A stretch of DNA of 64,000 nucleotides from Lumbricus terrestris (lineage: Eukaryota; Annelida; Clitellata; Crassiclitellata; Lumbricidae): positions 35,376,446-35,440,445 of the forward strand of contig OX457037.1 of NCBI GenBank assembly GCA_949752735.1, in the 5' to 3' direction. The notes under the pieces are model-generated. The model did no database searches, had not been told where the DNA came from, and was given only the letters and a program-made list of their open reading frames with translations. Positions 33,501 through 39,716 of the stretch are shown here, in pieces (positions within the stretch are counted from its first letter, which is position 1; each line of letters begins with the position of its first letter). Both the position numbers and the translations under genes were made by a program.

Positions 33501-35660
33501 GAATTTAATTTACTTCATAAATTTATTCTGTAGTCAGTTCAACATGTTATTGTGGGGCGCGGTGGTGTAGTGGTGGCGTCATTGCCTTGAAGCCGGAAGG
33601 TTCAAGGTTCGAATCCACCTCGCCTCGTAAGGACCTTGGGCAAGTCCTTCACTCACAATTGCTCAGCGCTTCGGCGTGAAACTCCGATGCAGTGTCCGCT
33701 CTGCATTCGGGAGCGCCTCTGAGTAGAGAGATTGAAGGGGCGCTATAACAAGTGCACATACATACATACATACATACATCGATGACTCGAAGTATAGCAC
33801 ATTCAAATGTGTGGAGCTTAGTCAAGACGAAGTTATATAGTCGTCTAATTTCTTGATGATATTTTACTTCAGATAACAGATTGATGACTTGGCCATTCGT
33901 ATGTAATATTCTGAATTCTGGTCATTGTTGTCTGTCAATGTACACGCTTACGGTATGTATAATGTTGTTTGTAAATGAAAGTTGAACTTACTAACTTACT
34001 TAATCAGAGACAAATCGAAGATACAAAAATGACAATAGATGACAAGAAACCTACCAGCGGATCAAAATTGTGATCAATGTCATCACTGAAATAAAGAGAA
34101 AAATAGTTAAATTCTCCTCTCATCCATCATTTTAGGTCATGGTGATTATACACAATCATGCTGCATGTGTATGCAAGCACACAAAGGTTAAATGACCGGT
34201 GAACAAAAGAGCATCAAATAAAACACACACCCATGTGGAATCATGGTGTATATATGTCCTATGTTGAAATAATTATGTTGGCTAACAAAGCCTAACCTAC
34301 TAGATAAGAAGATACACCAATTTCCAATCACCAATAACCATGAAAATCTACGAGTAACTTTTTTAGCAATTTAAAATAATAATTCTAAGAAGTGAAACAT
34401 GCAGTAAGTGAACTTAGAAAACAATGCATTCTGCTTATCAACAAAAGACAAACACTGTAATCCCCGATAACGCATGATGTGATGGTCAACTCAACCACAC
34501 ACTGTCCAACTGTCAACTGTAATTAAAAGGTTGCATGTTCATGGAAGATGAGAATTTCATTTAAAGATGCTGGGCAAATTATTATCACAAACATGTCTTC
34601 GTCATCAAACAGAGATACTGGCATATGGTGAGAGTCTTGGGATTGTCCACTCCCAGCTGCAGGGTGTAGACAGGAAAATAGATGTCGTGAATTTCGATGG
34701 TTGTCCAATGGACATGGTCTCAGAGTACACATAAATAGCCAACATATTCTCAAAGCCAACTCCCTATAGGTGCTAGAAGGACCATATGCTAATTCCAGTG
34801 AGAGCTCTTGTGCACATGTAAAAATATAACTGAAAATATCACCTTGCAGATAACAGAGCAACAGAGGAAATCACACTTATAAAACCCTCCACTGTAGTCT
34901 CATACACTGATACTTTCATCACATGTACATCACTTTCCAAGATAAAAGAAACAATATGTGTTCCTGTTGGTCTCTCAGGATGTGAAGTGGTATATCACTC
35001 AGGTTCATACAAATAATAATTCAGACAGCTAACAATACCTATTCTTCCAATTTATATTAGTGCGTATACTGTTCTAAATATACAGTACAAGGAAATCCGA
35101 GCAATCACAAAATCTGGCTGGTAGGCCACTCAAGGACCTAAAATGGCATGGTACACATTCAAACGGGCAACAGAGGTGAAGGGCATCATCCAATCAATTC
35201 ACCGAAAAACGAGCAGGGTCGATGCCAACAGTCGCAATAGAGTATAGATAAACATACAATGGTATTTGTCAGCTTGAAAGTGGCAGCCCCTTTAACTACA
35301 ATACACTTAATTCATTCGTTCATTCATTTCAAGATTTTATTTAGCGCCCCTTCAAGAAATTCACTCAGATACGCTCCCCGCCCAACCACGGTGACCCCAA
35401 AAAGTTTTAAGGAGCCTGTAAAAGACTGACGATTCAACCCTAGGTAACAGGCGCATCTCCAACGGGAGACTTACAGGTGGACCTACAACTGAGAAAGCAC
35501 GACGCTGACAATGTCGCGAACGCTTGCCAATTAAAGCAGTATATAAAGTTTCAAGTATCACCACTTCTCGCAATTGAAAAGAAAAAATGCTTATAAGATA
35601 ATATTATTTCTAGCAGACGCTTTACCCATCGTCACTTTTAGCTTCACTTCGGTCCGCCAT
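15510..35660 (-). CDS. CCDC40: CCDC40, axonemal coiled-coil ruler protein (complete, 16 coding exons)
   Basis: With CCDC39 this protein forms the 96-nm ruler on doublet microtubules of motile cilia and sets the docking of inner dynein arms and the nexin-dynein regulatory complex. Coding exons in transcription order: 35660-35626, 34085-34055, 33192-33084, 32596-31731, 31290-31150, 30180-30077, 29252-29009, 27524-27342, 25700-25455, 23980-23767, 23373-23204, 21734-21643, 20308-20120, 19007-18887, 17098-16940, 15752-15510. They splice in frame to 1048 aa; vertebrate CCDC40 is about 1100 aa. The N-terminus is acidic. Family hallmarks: ELVVLDPDHPMM, SSLIGMKRRDEAHAAML, ENEFMRSLK, MLWEKKTQLARETR, EIHAMRLEIHRMQVR and LKEGKYTRICKSKTSLDQE. 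The rest is heptad-rich coiled coil. The ATG at 35660 has a good context (GAAAATGG). All introns are GT-AG, and exon phases chose between alternative sites at exons 9 and 11. Introns are crowded with minisatellites and transposons. Confidence 0.95.
15781..16535 (+). mobile_element. hAT-type MITE (family C, copy 1) expanded by a 32-bp minisatellite
   Basis: The ends CAGTGCCTAAAGTGTGG and CACACTTTAAAGCCCTG are imperfect inverted repeats. ATTTACAA flanks both sides as a perfect 8-bp target duplication (15773-15780 and 16536-16543). Other copies carry about two internal units; this one carries about 20 units of 32 bp (CCTGGACGCCCCTTACCTCT then CCAAAAGAAGTG). The units differ mainly at C/T and A/G positions. 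The array has no stop in any frame, so long reading frames of 227-255 codons are artefacts. It starts 28 bp from the acceptor end of the last CCDC40 exon. Confidence 0.88.
16785..16850 (+). mobile_element. LINE 3' tail fragment with GAAT repeat
   Basis: GGCTGGGAGCGCCTCTGAGT followed by AGGTTTCTTGAAATGAATGA and a GAAT microsatellite matches the 3' ends of the local CR1/L2-like LINEs (compare 32690-32790). It lies in the last CCDC40 intron and is very short. Confidence 0.5.
17159..17226. repeat. short foldback sequence in a CCDC40 intron
   Basis: TTTAACCCTATACC at the left pairs with GGTAAGGGTTAAA at the right, and an inner palindrome GGTATGGGAATCCCATACC lies inside. The total is about 68 bp, about 60 bp from the exon at 16940-17098. 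It resembles a miniature TIR element; no target duplication is clear. Confidence 0.5.
17649..18834 (+). mobile_element. tRNA-derived SINE, copy 2, split by a LINE
   Basis: The SINE head and body run from 17649 to about 17829 (degraded A box, GGTTTGAATCC B box, CTCCGATTCAGTGTCCGCGC). The 3' end resumes at 18790 with ATCTTGAAGGGGAGCAATAA and CAAGTGCACATACATACATG. The interruption is the LINE fragment 17830-18789. ATCTT on both sides is a likely 5-bp target duplication. Confidence 0.82.
17830..18789 (+). mobile_element. LINE (non-LTR retrotransposon) 3' fragment inside a SINE
   Basis: An open frame at 17833-18483 (216 aa) matches the region after the reverse-transcriptase core of jockey/CR1-type LINEs: FLGVHIDQNLTWKVHINQI, LYYTLVYPYLTYCNLVW, LQKKAVRIIAGIRK and VKSYGAQMWNKIP. 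A 3' UTR follows and ends in a TTGA repeat (18770-18790), as these elements usually do. It is 5'-truncated and retains no catalytic part. The open frame suggests recent insertion. Confidence 0.82.
19091..19314 (+). mobile_element. tRNA-derived SINE, copy 3
   Basis: It has the B box GGTTCGAATCC, the body AAACTCCGATGCAGTGTCCG, and the 3' end GAGCTTGAAGGGGCGCTATA then ACAAGTGCACATACAAACAA. The A-box region is shortened. It lies in a CCDC40 intron, opposite in orientation to the gene. Confidence 0.85.
19447..19580 (+). mobile_element. LINE 3'-end fragment
   Basis: CAACCTTAAAACAGTACTTT, then GGAGCACTCCTGAGTAGTAA and GGGCGCTATATAAAC, matches the 3' end also seen at 13870-13965. It is only a tail remnant within a CCDC40 intron. 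Confidence 0.5.
19759..19971 (-). mobile_element. tRNA-derived SINE, copy 4
   Basis: Complete copy on the minus strand. The 3' end is at 19759 (TATGTGCGCTTGTTATAGCG as read on plus) and the tRNA-like head at about 19900-19970, with the B box reading GGTTCGAATCC with one change and GGCGCGGTGGTGTAGTGG as the A-box end. It lies in the CCDC40 intron between exons 13 and 14. Confidence 0.85.
20490..21483 (+). repeat. 20-bp minisatellite array (about 47 units)
   Basis: The unit GGTGATCAATTAGGTGACAC is repeated almost without gaps from about 20540. Degenerate units begin near 20490. The variant positions are ATCAAT/ATCGAT, GACAC/GACAT and a GGGGATAC/GATGCAT type. The rare block with GGGGATAC and GATGCAT occurs at about 21030-21065 and again at 21311-21365, pointing to higher-order duplication. 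The right edge passes into a truncated SINE. It is in the CCDC40 intron between exons 12 and 13. Confidence 0.92.
21484..21601 (-). mobile_element. tRNA-derived SINE, copy 5 (truncated at the minisatellite)
   Basis: The minus-strand head (GCACGGTGGTGTAGTGG) and B-box region are present, then AAGTGAAGGACTTGCTCAAG as read on plus. The rest of the SINE is replaced by the 20-bp array. The junction CGTGAACAATTACAAAGTGA aligns with the normal SINE segment CTGAGCAATTGCGAGTGAAG. Confidence 0.75.
21756..22183 (+). repeat. 17-bp minisatellite (ACAATAACACAAGCACA)
   Basis: About 25 units with A/C and G/A variants run through the intron upstream of CCDC40 exon 12. They start only about 22 bp from the exon's acceptor end at 21734. 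Because the array lacks stops on the minus strand it gives long LCYCCACVIVVLVLL-type frames, which are not proteins. Confidence 0.9.
22240..22405. repeat. dispersed repeat D, unoccupied copy
   Basis: This stretch aligns with 24020-24360: shared landmarks are GAATTGTAGAAAAATAAC, GGAGCTGGGGTGTG, GACTTCACTGTGGAGCCC and GGGGAGTTGAACCCCACAGC. The other copy contains a hAT MITE at the place where this one reads GAGCTGGGGTGTG, so it shows the pre-insertion state. The family is unknown and non-coding. Confidence 0.55.
22866..23152 (+). repeat. minisatellite of about 21 bp (AGCAAGAGAGATAAGAAAT)
   Basis: Imperfect units with CAACAGACAT and CCAAAGTG variants fill the intron downstream of CCDC40 exon 11. 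They end about 50 bp from the exon's donor at 23204. The minus-strand open frames here (YFLSLLLFL repeats) are repeat artefacts. Confidence 0.88.
23641..23759 (+). mobile_element. hAT-type MITE family C, copy 2 (5'-truncated)
   Basis: It matches the right part of the family (GGCTGTGCTGGCC, AATAAGTGCATGGACGTTGT, CCACACTTTAAGCGCTG). The left TIR and the 32-bp units are missing. Its right end lies only about 7 bp from the donor edge of CCDC40 exon 10 (23767). Confidence 0.75.
24078..24254 (+). mobile_element. hAT-type MITE family C, copy 3, inside repeat D
   Basis: The ends are CAGTGCTTAACGTGTGG and CACACTTTAAGCCCTG, with a perfect 8-bp duplication AGAGTTGG (24070-24077 and 24255-24262). The interior shows two 32-bp-type units and a subterminal inverted motif GGACGCCGTCCATGACCGTC. 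It is inserted into dispersed repeat D, whose empty relative is at 22240-22405. Confidence 0.9.
24450..24550 (+). mobile_element. LINE 3' tail fragment
   Basis: GTCGGGATTGGGTTAGGAAA, then GCTCCCGAGAAGCAACTTCG and AAGGAGCACTACATAAATCC, is a diverged copy of the local LINE 3' end. It lies in the CCDC40 intron between exons 9 and 10. Confidence 0.45.
24756..24933 (+). mobile_element. hAT-type MITE family C, copy 4
   Basis: The ends are CAGTGCCTAAAGTGTGG and CACACTTTAAGCCCTG. The flanks TGATAGAA and TGATAGAT form an 8-bp duplication with one change. It has two internal 32-bp-type units and is about 178 bp, the standard size here. Confidence 0.88.
25077..25242 (+). mobile_element. tRNA-derived SINE, copy 6 (internally deleted)
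   Basis: It has the B box GGTTCGAATCC, CGCCATGTAAGGACCTTG joined directly to AAACTCCGATGCAGTGTCTG, and the end AGCTTGAAAGGGCGCTATAG. The central GGGCAAGTCCTTCACTCGCA segment is deleted. An A-rich run follows. Confidence 0.75.
25958..26815 (-). mobile_element. CR1/L2-like LINE 3' fragment
   Basis: The minus-strand frame 26757-26008 (249 aa) carries the region downstream of the RT catalytic core: VRDLGVILDQELSFSKHISS, HAFVCSRLDYCSSLYVGLP, LHWLPLQQRIAYRV and RAFSVVGPAIWNGLPAALR. It ends ...WVGSASE and is followed by the tail GAGCGCCTCTGAGTAGAGAT, CTTGAAGGGGCGCTATATAA and an ATTG repeat. The fragment is 5'-truncated at about 26815. This 3' tail is shared with the tRNA-derived SINE. It is in the CCDC40 intron between exons 8 and 9, in the same orientation as the gene. 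Confidence 0.85.
28428..28560 (+). mobile_element. LINE 3' end with ACAAT tail
   Basis: GAGAGCGCTTCTGAAAGGCT, then TCTGCCAAGAGAAGTACTTT and ATAAATAGTCATATGCAATA, matches in plus orientation the 3' end of the LINE copies at 57207 and 60390. The ACAAT pentamers that follow look like its microsatellite tail and probably seeded the arrays flanking CCDC40 exon 7. Confidence 0.5.
28680..29008 (+). repeat. 73-bp minisatellite carrying copies of the CCDC40 exon 7 donor
   Basis: GATACTGACCAGTACAACGA recurs at 28781, 28854, 28927 and 29000, exactly 73 bp apart. An older, longer unit starts at 28680. Each unit also has an ACAAT run and GAGTTCAATAGGTAC. The 29000 copy is the real exon 7 donor junction (exon left edge 29009), so the upstream copies repeat exon end plus 5' splice site. 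Confidence 0.9.
29508..29890 (+). repeat. degenerate tandem repeat (ACATGATAAACTACATCATG type)
   Basis: Many diverged units contain CATGATAAA followed by ACATCATGTGC and CACTATAA. Spacing is irregular at roughly 35-50 bp. The repeat occupies the CCDC40 intron between exons 6 and 7. No coding signal is seen. Confidence 0.65.
30444..30620 (-). mobile_element. hAT-type MITE family C, copy 5
   Basis: Reverse orientation: it starts CAGGGCTTAAAGTGTGCC and ends CACACTTTAGGCACTG, with a perfect 8-bp duplication TTCAAAGG (30436-30443, 30621-30628). It contains two internal 32-bp-type units. Confidence 0.92.
32685..32790 (+). mobile_element. LINE 3' tail with GAAT microsatellite
   Basis: GGTTGGGCTGGGAGCGCCTC, TGAGTAGTTTCTTGAAGCGG and CGCTATATAAATGCTCTGAA are followed by about ten GAAT units. 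This is the shared LINE 3' end, with only the tail retained, in the CCDC40 intron between exons 3 and 4. Confidence 0.6.
33173..33425 (+). repeat. duplicated exon 3 acceptor segment with CA repeats
   Basis: The sequence TCTTGTATGTTGATCTAGAC at 33178, which spans the CCDC40 exon 3 acceptor (edge 33192), is repeated in diverged form at 33300 (TCTTGTATGTCGATCTAGAA). Each copy is followed by CAATCAGAA, an AATTTAAT-like segment, a CA repeat, a CATGCACGTGCACAC block and more CA/CG-rich repeat. The second copy therefore holds a pseudo-acceptor and the first residues of exon 3. Confidence 0.8.
33552..33780 (+). mobile_element. tRNA-derived SINE, copy 7 (best preserved)
   Basis: The head GGGGCGCGGTGGTGTAGTGG and B box GGTTCGAATCC are intact. 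The body has AAGTCCTTCACTCACAATTG and AAACTCCGATGCAGTGTCCG, and the end is GATTGAAGGGGCGCTATAAC, AAGTGCACATACATACATAC with a CATA tail. It is useful as the family reference, about 229 bp, in a CCDC40 intron. Confidence 0.9.
35318..35580 (-). mobile_element. CR1/L2-like LINE 3' fragment
   Basis: The minus-strand relic QRRAFSVVGPPVSLP...SSVFYRLLKTF...GWAGSVSE matches the C-terminus of the copy at 25958-26815. It is followed by the same AGCGCC/CTTGAAGGGGCGCTAAATAA tail and a GAAT repeat. An internal deletion has removed the WNGLP segment. It lies in the first CCDC40 intron, about 45 bp from exon 1. Confidence 0.75.
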
Positions 35661-35705
35661 TTTCACAACAAGTCTACAGCAACGAATTTAGAGCGTTACA
35701 GTTTG

Positions 35706-35718
35706 GTTGCTAAGTAAC
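35706..35718. promoter_or_regulatory. RFX X-box-like site upstream of CCDC40
   Basis: GTTGCTAAGTAAC is an imperfect palindrome matching the two RFX half-sites RYYNYY and RRNRAC with a 1-base spacer, on either strand. It lies about 45 bp upstream of the CCDC40 start codon. RFX factors (with FOXJ1 in many animals) activate ciliary genes through such promoter-proximal X-boxes. The match is read from sequence; function is inferred from motif, position and the ciliary role of the gene. Confidence 0.65.
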
Positions 35719-35764
35719 CAGGAAGGGTCAGTTGTCTGAATGTTATAGCGCATATATTTAATTT

Positions 35765-35797
<33 letters not shown>

Positions 35798-38021
35798 TCT
35801 TTTCTTTAATTAAGCGCCTGCAAGACGCACTGCGCTTTACATTTACAAGTTATGCAGTAATCTTAATTAAACTTAACTACCAACTGAACAGACAGCTTTG
35901 TAATTTGTCATTATAATTTGCATGATTTGTCGATTCCAGTTACAATTACCAATTGCAACGTTCACAACAAAATAGCATTCTTCGCACGATTGTATTTGCA
36001 TATGGTGACATACTCTACTAAATTAAAGCAACTAAAGTATCTGACTGTATTTTAATTCTAAGGCAAATGTGAGGGTTCTATATCACCTGGCGAGGCTGAC
36101 GTTCTAGTGTTTTTGCGATCTATGGTGCGAGTGTGAGTTTTGTGACATTTAATTTTATGTTGCTTTTAAATGATTTATTTATGCAAAATGGTTTGCAGTA
36201 TCAGTATAATCATGTAGTTTTTATGATGATGCGGTCATGCTATTTTGCATTATGCTGCAATTCTGTCTTTGTGTGTTATCTAGTCTCGTGTTCAATTTTC
36301 CAACGAGAAATTTCAGAGCTGCATACCATCTATAGGTATAATAAATTATATTGTCAATATAATTTGTTTATATGTGCACTTGTTATAGCGCCCCTTCAAG
36401 CTCTCTCTACTCAGAGGCGATCCCGAATGCAGAGCATCGGAGTTTCACGCCGAGGCGCTGAGCAATTGCGAGTGAAGGACTTGCCCAAGGTCCCTAGCGT
36501 CTTAATAATATTATATAGAAATGATTTAATATATCTACGCTGCATAACAAGGAATCTATATTTAGTTTATTGTATTACATTGTAACAGCTATTTATTATT
36601 ATTTGTTATTAAGCGTGACAGCCTCGCGGAAATAAGAAGTATTTAAACAGCGAAGGGATTTAGATTTAAAATAATACGCCCCATAAGATTTTACTACAGA
36701 TAGAGGGAGAGAGGTCATTCCACACAAGTGTCCACAATTGCATTACAGTGGGATTATTAAGACTAAGGAACGACTTTATTGTGTAAATTAAGCTTCATCA
36801 TATTGAGATTCATTGGACTATTGTCAATAGTTTTACATATTTTCAGCATTCTCAATGAGGAAGATGCTCCATAAAGTCATACTCTTAATGGGGTCAGCTC
36901 GAAATGAGAATCACCAAAGATGCTGAAAATACACAGAAGCCCGATTTTCCGAAACGGTTTTATAGAAAGTGGCCGAACTTATGAAAACTATTAAAGTGTA
37001 ACTTTTCAAGTGTTAAATTAAATATATGACATAGTCGTCATGAAGTTTATTGGTACCCCAAAAGAGCAATATCATTCAGCTGTTGACTAGTGTTGTTGAT
37101 AACACAGTTTGGTGTTAAAAATTCGAATTGCACTTAGATTTTAATCGATTTCGGGGATCCGGTTGACATTCGTTTCGGGGATTCAGGCCACACTCCTTAC
37201 AGTGCATGTATTGTACATGTTTAATAATAATAATAACTGTGTGTAAATATCAGGGTGATAATAGAAAATATTATACATGCACAATGCACATTTTATTTTA
37301 ATTCAGAAGCATTCCTGTTAACCACAAGCATGAACCAGAATTTCTTAGACTTTATAACATGGTCACCAAACCATGTGGTGTTGGGTTCTCATACATGTGG
37401 GAGCACTGATTGCAACCAGAGTGTCTGAAACTACTTAAAGCATGTGCATTGTGTAGGCAAGCTTATCACAACTATGATGCAGGATGGATAATGGAATTAA
37501 ATTGAGACAGACCTTACCTTCTGGATCAGTACTAAATATACAATACTTAGATACACTGTACTCAAAAGTTTCCGAAGTTGACCGCTCAGCGCTTACCTAC
37601 TTGACCCAGAGTGATTGATTTTGAAACTGCCTACAATTTCAAATGGGAATCTCTGATGATTTGTAGTGCTACATTACTGCTCAGTAATCATGGATTTGTC
37701 ATTTCAAAAGCATAGCAATGCATTCATTTTTGTCCACCACAGACAGAGAAACTCCTCTTTTCTTGCAATGCTGTTATTAATAACTCACACTTGTGTGTTT
37801 GGACCCAAGCACTCACATTTCGGAAGCTCAATGATTTCAAAGAATCCTATGACCAAGTCACTGACAAAAGGACCATATTTTTCTCATATTATTGAGAAAC
37901 CTATGTTAACATGGACTAAATGCACGCCTATTAAATTAGATTATGAGTCTTTCATAGATCTGTAAACTGATACATATAAAAGTGTTATTTGCTTTGTTGC
38001 AGAATTACATAAGCGACTGGC
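35719..38021. other. divergent intergenic region CCDC40 / LRR gene
   Basis: It contains an AAT trinucleotide run (about 35767-35800), a partial SINE (36370-36500) and otherwise AT-rich unique sequence. A TTTGTTGCAG acceptor at 37993-38002 just before the LRR start suggests a 5' UTR exon somewhere upstream. No coding exon is seen. Confidence 0.5.
36370..36500 (-). mobile_element. tRNA-derived SINE, copy 8 (lacks the tRNA head)
   Basis: The 3' end (TATGTGCACTTGTTATAGCG as read on plus) and body to CAAGGTCCCTAGCG are present on the minus strand. The A/B-box head is missing, so this is a 5'-truncated copy. Confidence 0.75.
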
Positions 38022-39716
38022 ATGCCTGACATTCTGAATTTTGTCGTTGCTTGCTGGGAGCTAAACAGCATTCTTGGAGTTTATTACATTCTACTGAGTT
38101 TCTTCTGTCGTGAAGTATTCTCAGGATACCCTCTGGATTGCTTCTATACGGGCAAACACTCGGTACTGACTTTAGGCAGCAACTGTTCTCACCACGGTAT
38201 ATTTGCATTCACAAGGGCCCCTGAGAAAGATTTCATACAACTGAACTTAAGCCGCTTACTTGTACCTGACAATGTACGACGTGATACGCTTCCCTTCCCT
38301 GACACTGCTTCAATTCGAGTGCCTGGCACAATCCGTGTACTGTGTAAAAAACTGGAGTTCCTCAACCTAACGAACAACGATCTTTCTCATGTGCCTGATT
38401 TTCTCCCACAGGGCTTGAGGCGCTTGTATCTAAGCGAAAACCAGATTGTCAACATTGAGGCGCCGAACATTCTCTTCCTGGACGATCTGGAACTGCTTTC
38501 TTTGGACGGTAATATGATAAAGACTGTGTCGAACAGAACGAACACTGGTGGTAAATTCTGGCAGAACATGCACCTCACAAATCTTCGAAAGTTAGCGTTG
38601 CAGAGAAATCAGATCGAATCTGTCGATCCAGACGCGTTCCTGCATCTTAATCATCTGAACGCACTTTCGCTTGCGCACAATCGTATCACGTCGCTGCATC
38701 GGTACGCTTTCGTCGGATTATTGCACCTCACGGACCTTGATCTCAGCAGCAATTTCCTGTTCCACGTTGACGTCAATACTTTCAAGGACTTGACGTCTTT
38801 GACATTTCTTAGCTTCAAGCACAATCAGTTGGATTCTTTGCCCAGAGGATTGCCAATGCTCGAGTGGCTGGATGTGTCGTACAACCAGCTGCAGACTATC
38901 GCGGAGGATGATTTCAAGCCAGAAATACTTGCGATCGAGTTTTCGAACTTTGCTCATAATCGTCTGGTGTGCGACTGCAATATGCTGTGGTTGAAAGAGG
39001 CGTACGATCGGCGAGAGTATGTAATAAACTACCTGGATTTGGATCCGACCGAAGTTATTCCTTCGTGCGGTTCGCCGAAACATTTGGCCAACGAAACGTG
39101 GGATGTTCTCAGTGATGATGTGTTTGTCTGTGAAGAGGAACCTAAAATAAAGCCAGTGTCCCAGGAACGAACTCCTGAGCTTCAGGTTAGAGGCGAAGTC
39201 TTAAACGAGTCGGCGGTTGCGGTCGTTTGGAAATTCAAGAGTGCAGTTTTGTCGCCTGGCCGAGTCTTGATCTACTATTACGTCTTTGGTCTGAAAAGCA
39301 CGACTTTGAAGCACGTCAAGGTTTTTGCAACGGAGAACAAGTACATCTTGGATGGCCTGAGCTCGCAGACGAACTACATGATCTGCATCAATCTGGCCAA
39401 AGTACGTACTAGTTTAGAGCTCGAGGCAACCCCGATCCTGTTGGACCAGTGTATTGAAGTGACGACAAAGGCACCTCGGCCCCAGATAGAGACGACATAT
39501 TTTACCGTCTACTGGTGGTACGTGTTGACAATGATAACTACCTTTGTTACCGTCATCGGCTGTATCACCGGATTGGCCCTTTTGTGCTCGATTCTGAACC
39601 GACGTCACGTTGCGACTGCTAAGTCTACGTATCCGGTAGACGAGCCTTTGCCGACTCCGCTCTTTCCGAGCAGAGAAGAGGTTTTTAAGAAATTCAACAG
39701 CAATCAACAATCGTGA
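38022..39716 (+). CDS. LRR-LRRCT-FN3 single-pass membrane protein
   Basis: One exon encodes 564 aa. A hydrophobic N-terminal stretch (about residues 8-30, ...GVYYILLSFFC) is a likely signal peptide or anchor. About eight LxxLxLxxNxL leucine-rich repeats follow (about 100-310, for example LRKLALQRNQIESVDPDAF and LTDLDLSSNFLFHVDVNTF). Then come a cysteine-rich LRRCT cap (CDCNMLWLKEA...C...C, about 315-375), a fibronectin-III-like domain (about 385-480), a transmembrane helix (about 497-525, TMITTFVTVIGCITGLALLC) and a tail of about 39 residues. This architecture is typical of cell-surface adhesion or receptor proteins (FLRT, LRIT, LRFN and similar); the exact ortholog is not recognised. An acceptor 20 bp before the ATG implies a spliced 5' UTR. 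Possible poly(A) signals AATAAA are at 39969 and 40416. Confidence 0.88.
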   Translation: MPDILNFVVACWELNSILGVYYILLSFFCREVFSGYPLDCFYTGKHSVLTLGSNCSHHGIFAFTRAPEKDFIQLNLSRLLVPDNVRRDTLPFPDTASIRVPGTIRVLCKKLEFLNLTNNDLSHVPDFLPQGLRRLYLSENQIVNIEAPNILFLDDLELLSLDGNMIKTVSNRTNTGGKFWQNMHLTNLRKLALQRNQIESVDPDAFLHLNHLNALSLAHNRITSLHRYAFVGLLHLTDLDLSSNFLFHVDVNTFKDLTSLTFLSFKHNQLDSLPRGLPMLEWLDVSYNQLQTIAEDDFKPEILAIEFSNFAHNRLVCDCNMLWLKEAYDRREYVINYLDLDPTEVIPSCGSPKHLANETWDVLSDDVFVCEEEPKIKPVSQERTPELQVRGEVLNESAVAVVWKFKSAVLSPGRVLIYYYVFGLKSTTLKHVKVFATENKYILDGLSSQTNYMICINLAKVRTSLELEATPILLDQCIEVTTKAPRPQIETTYFTVYWWYVLTMITTFVTVIGCITGLALLCSILNRRHVATAKSTYPVDEPLPTPLFPSREEVFKKFNSNQQS

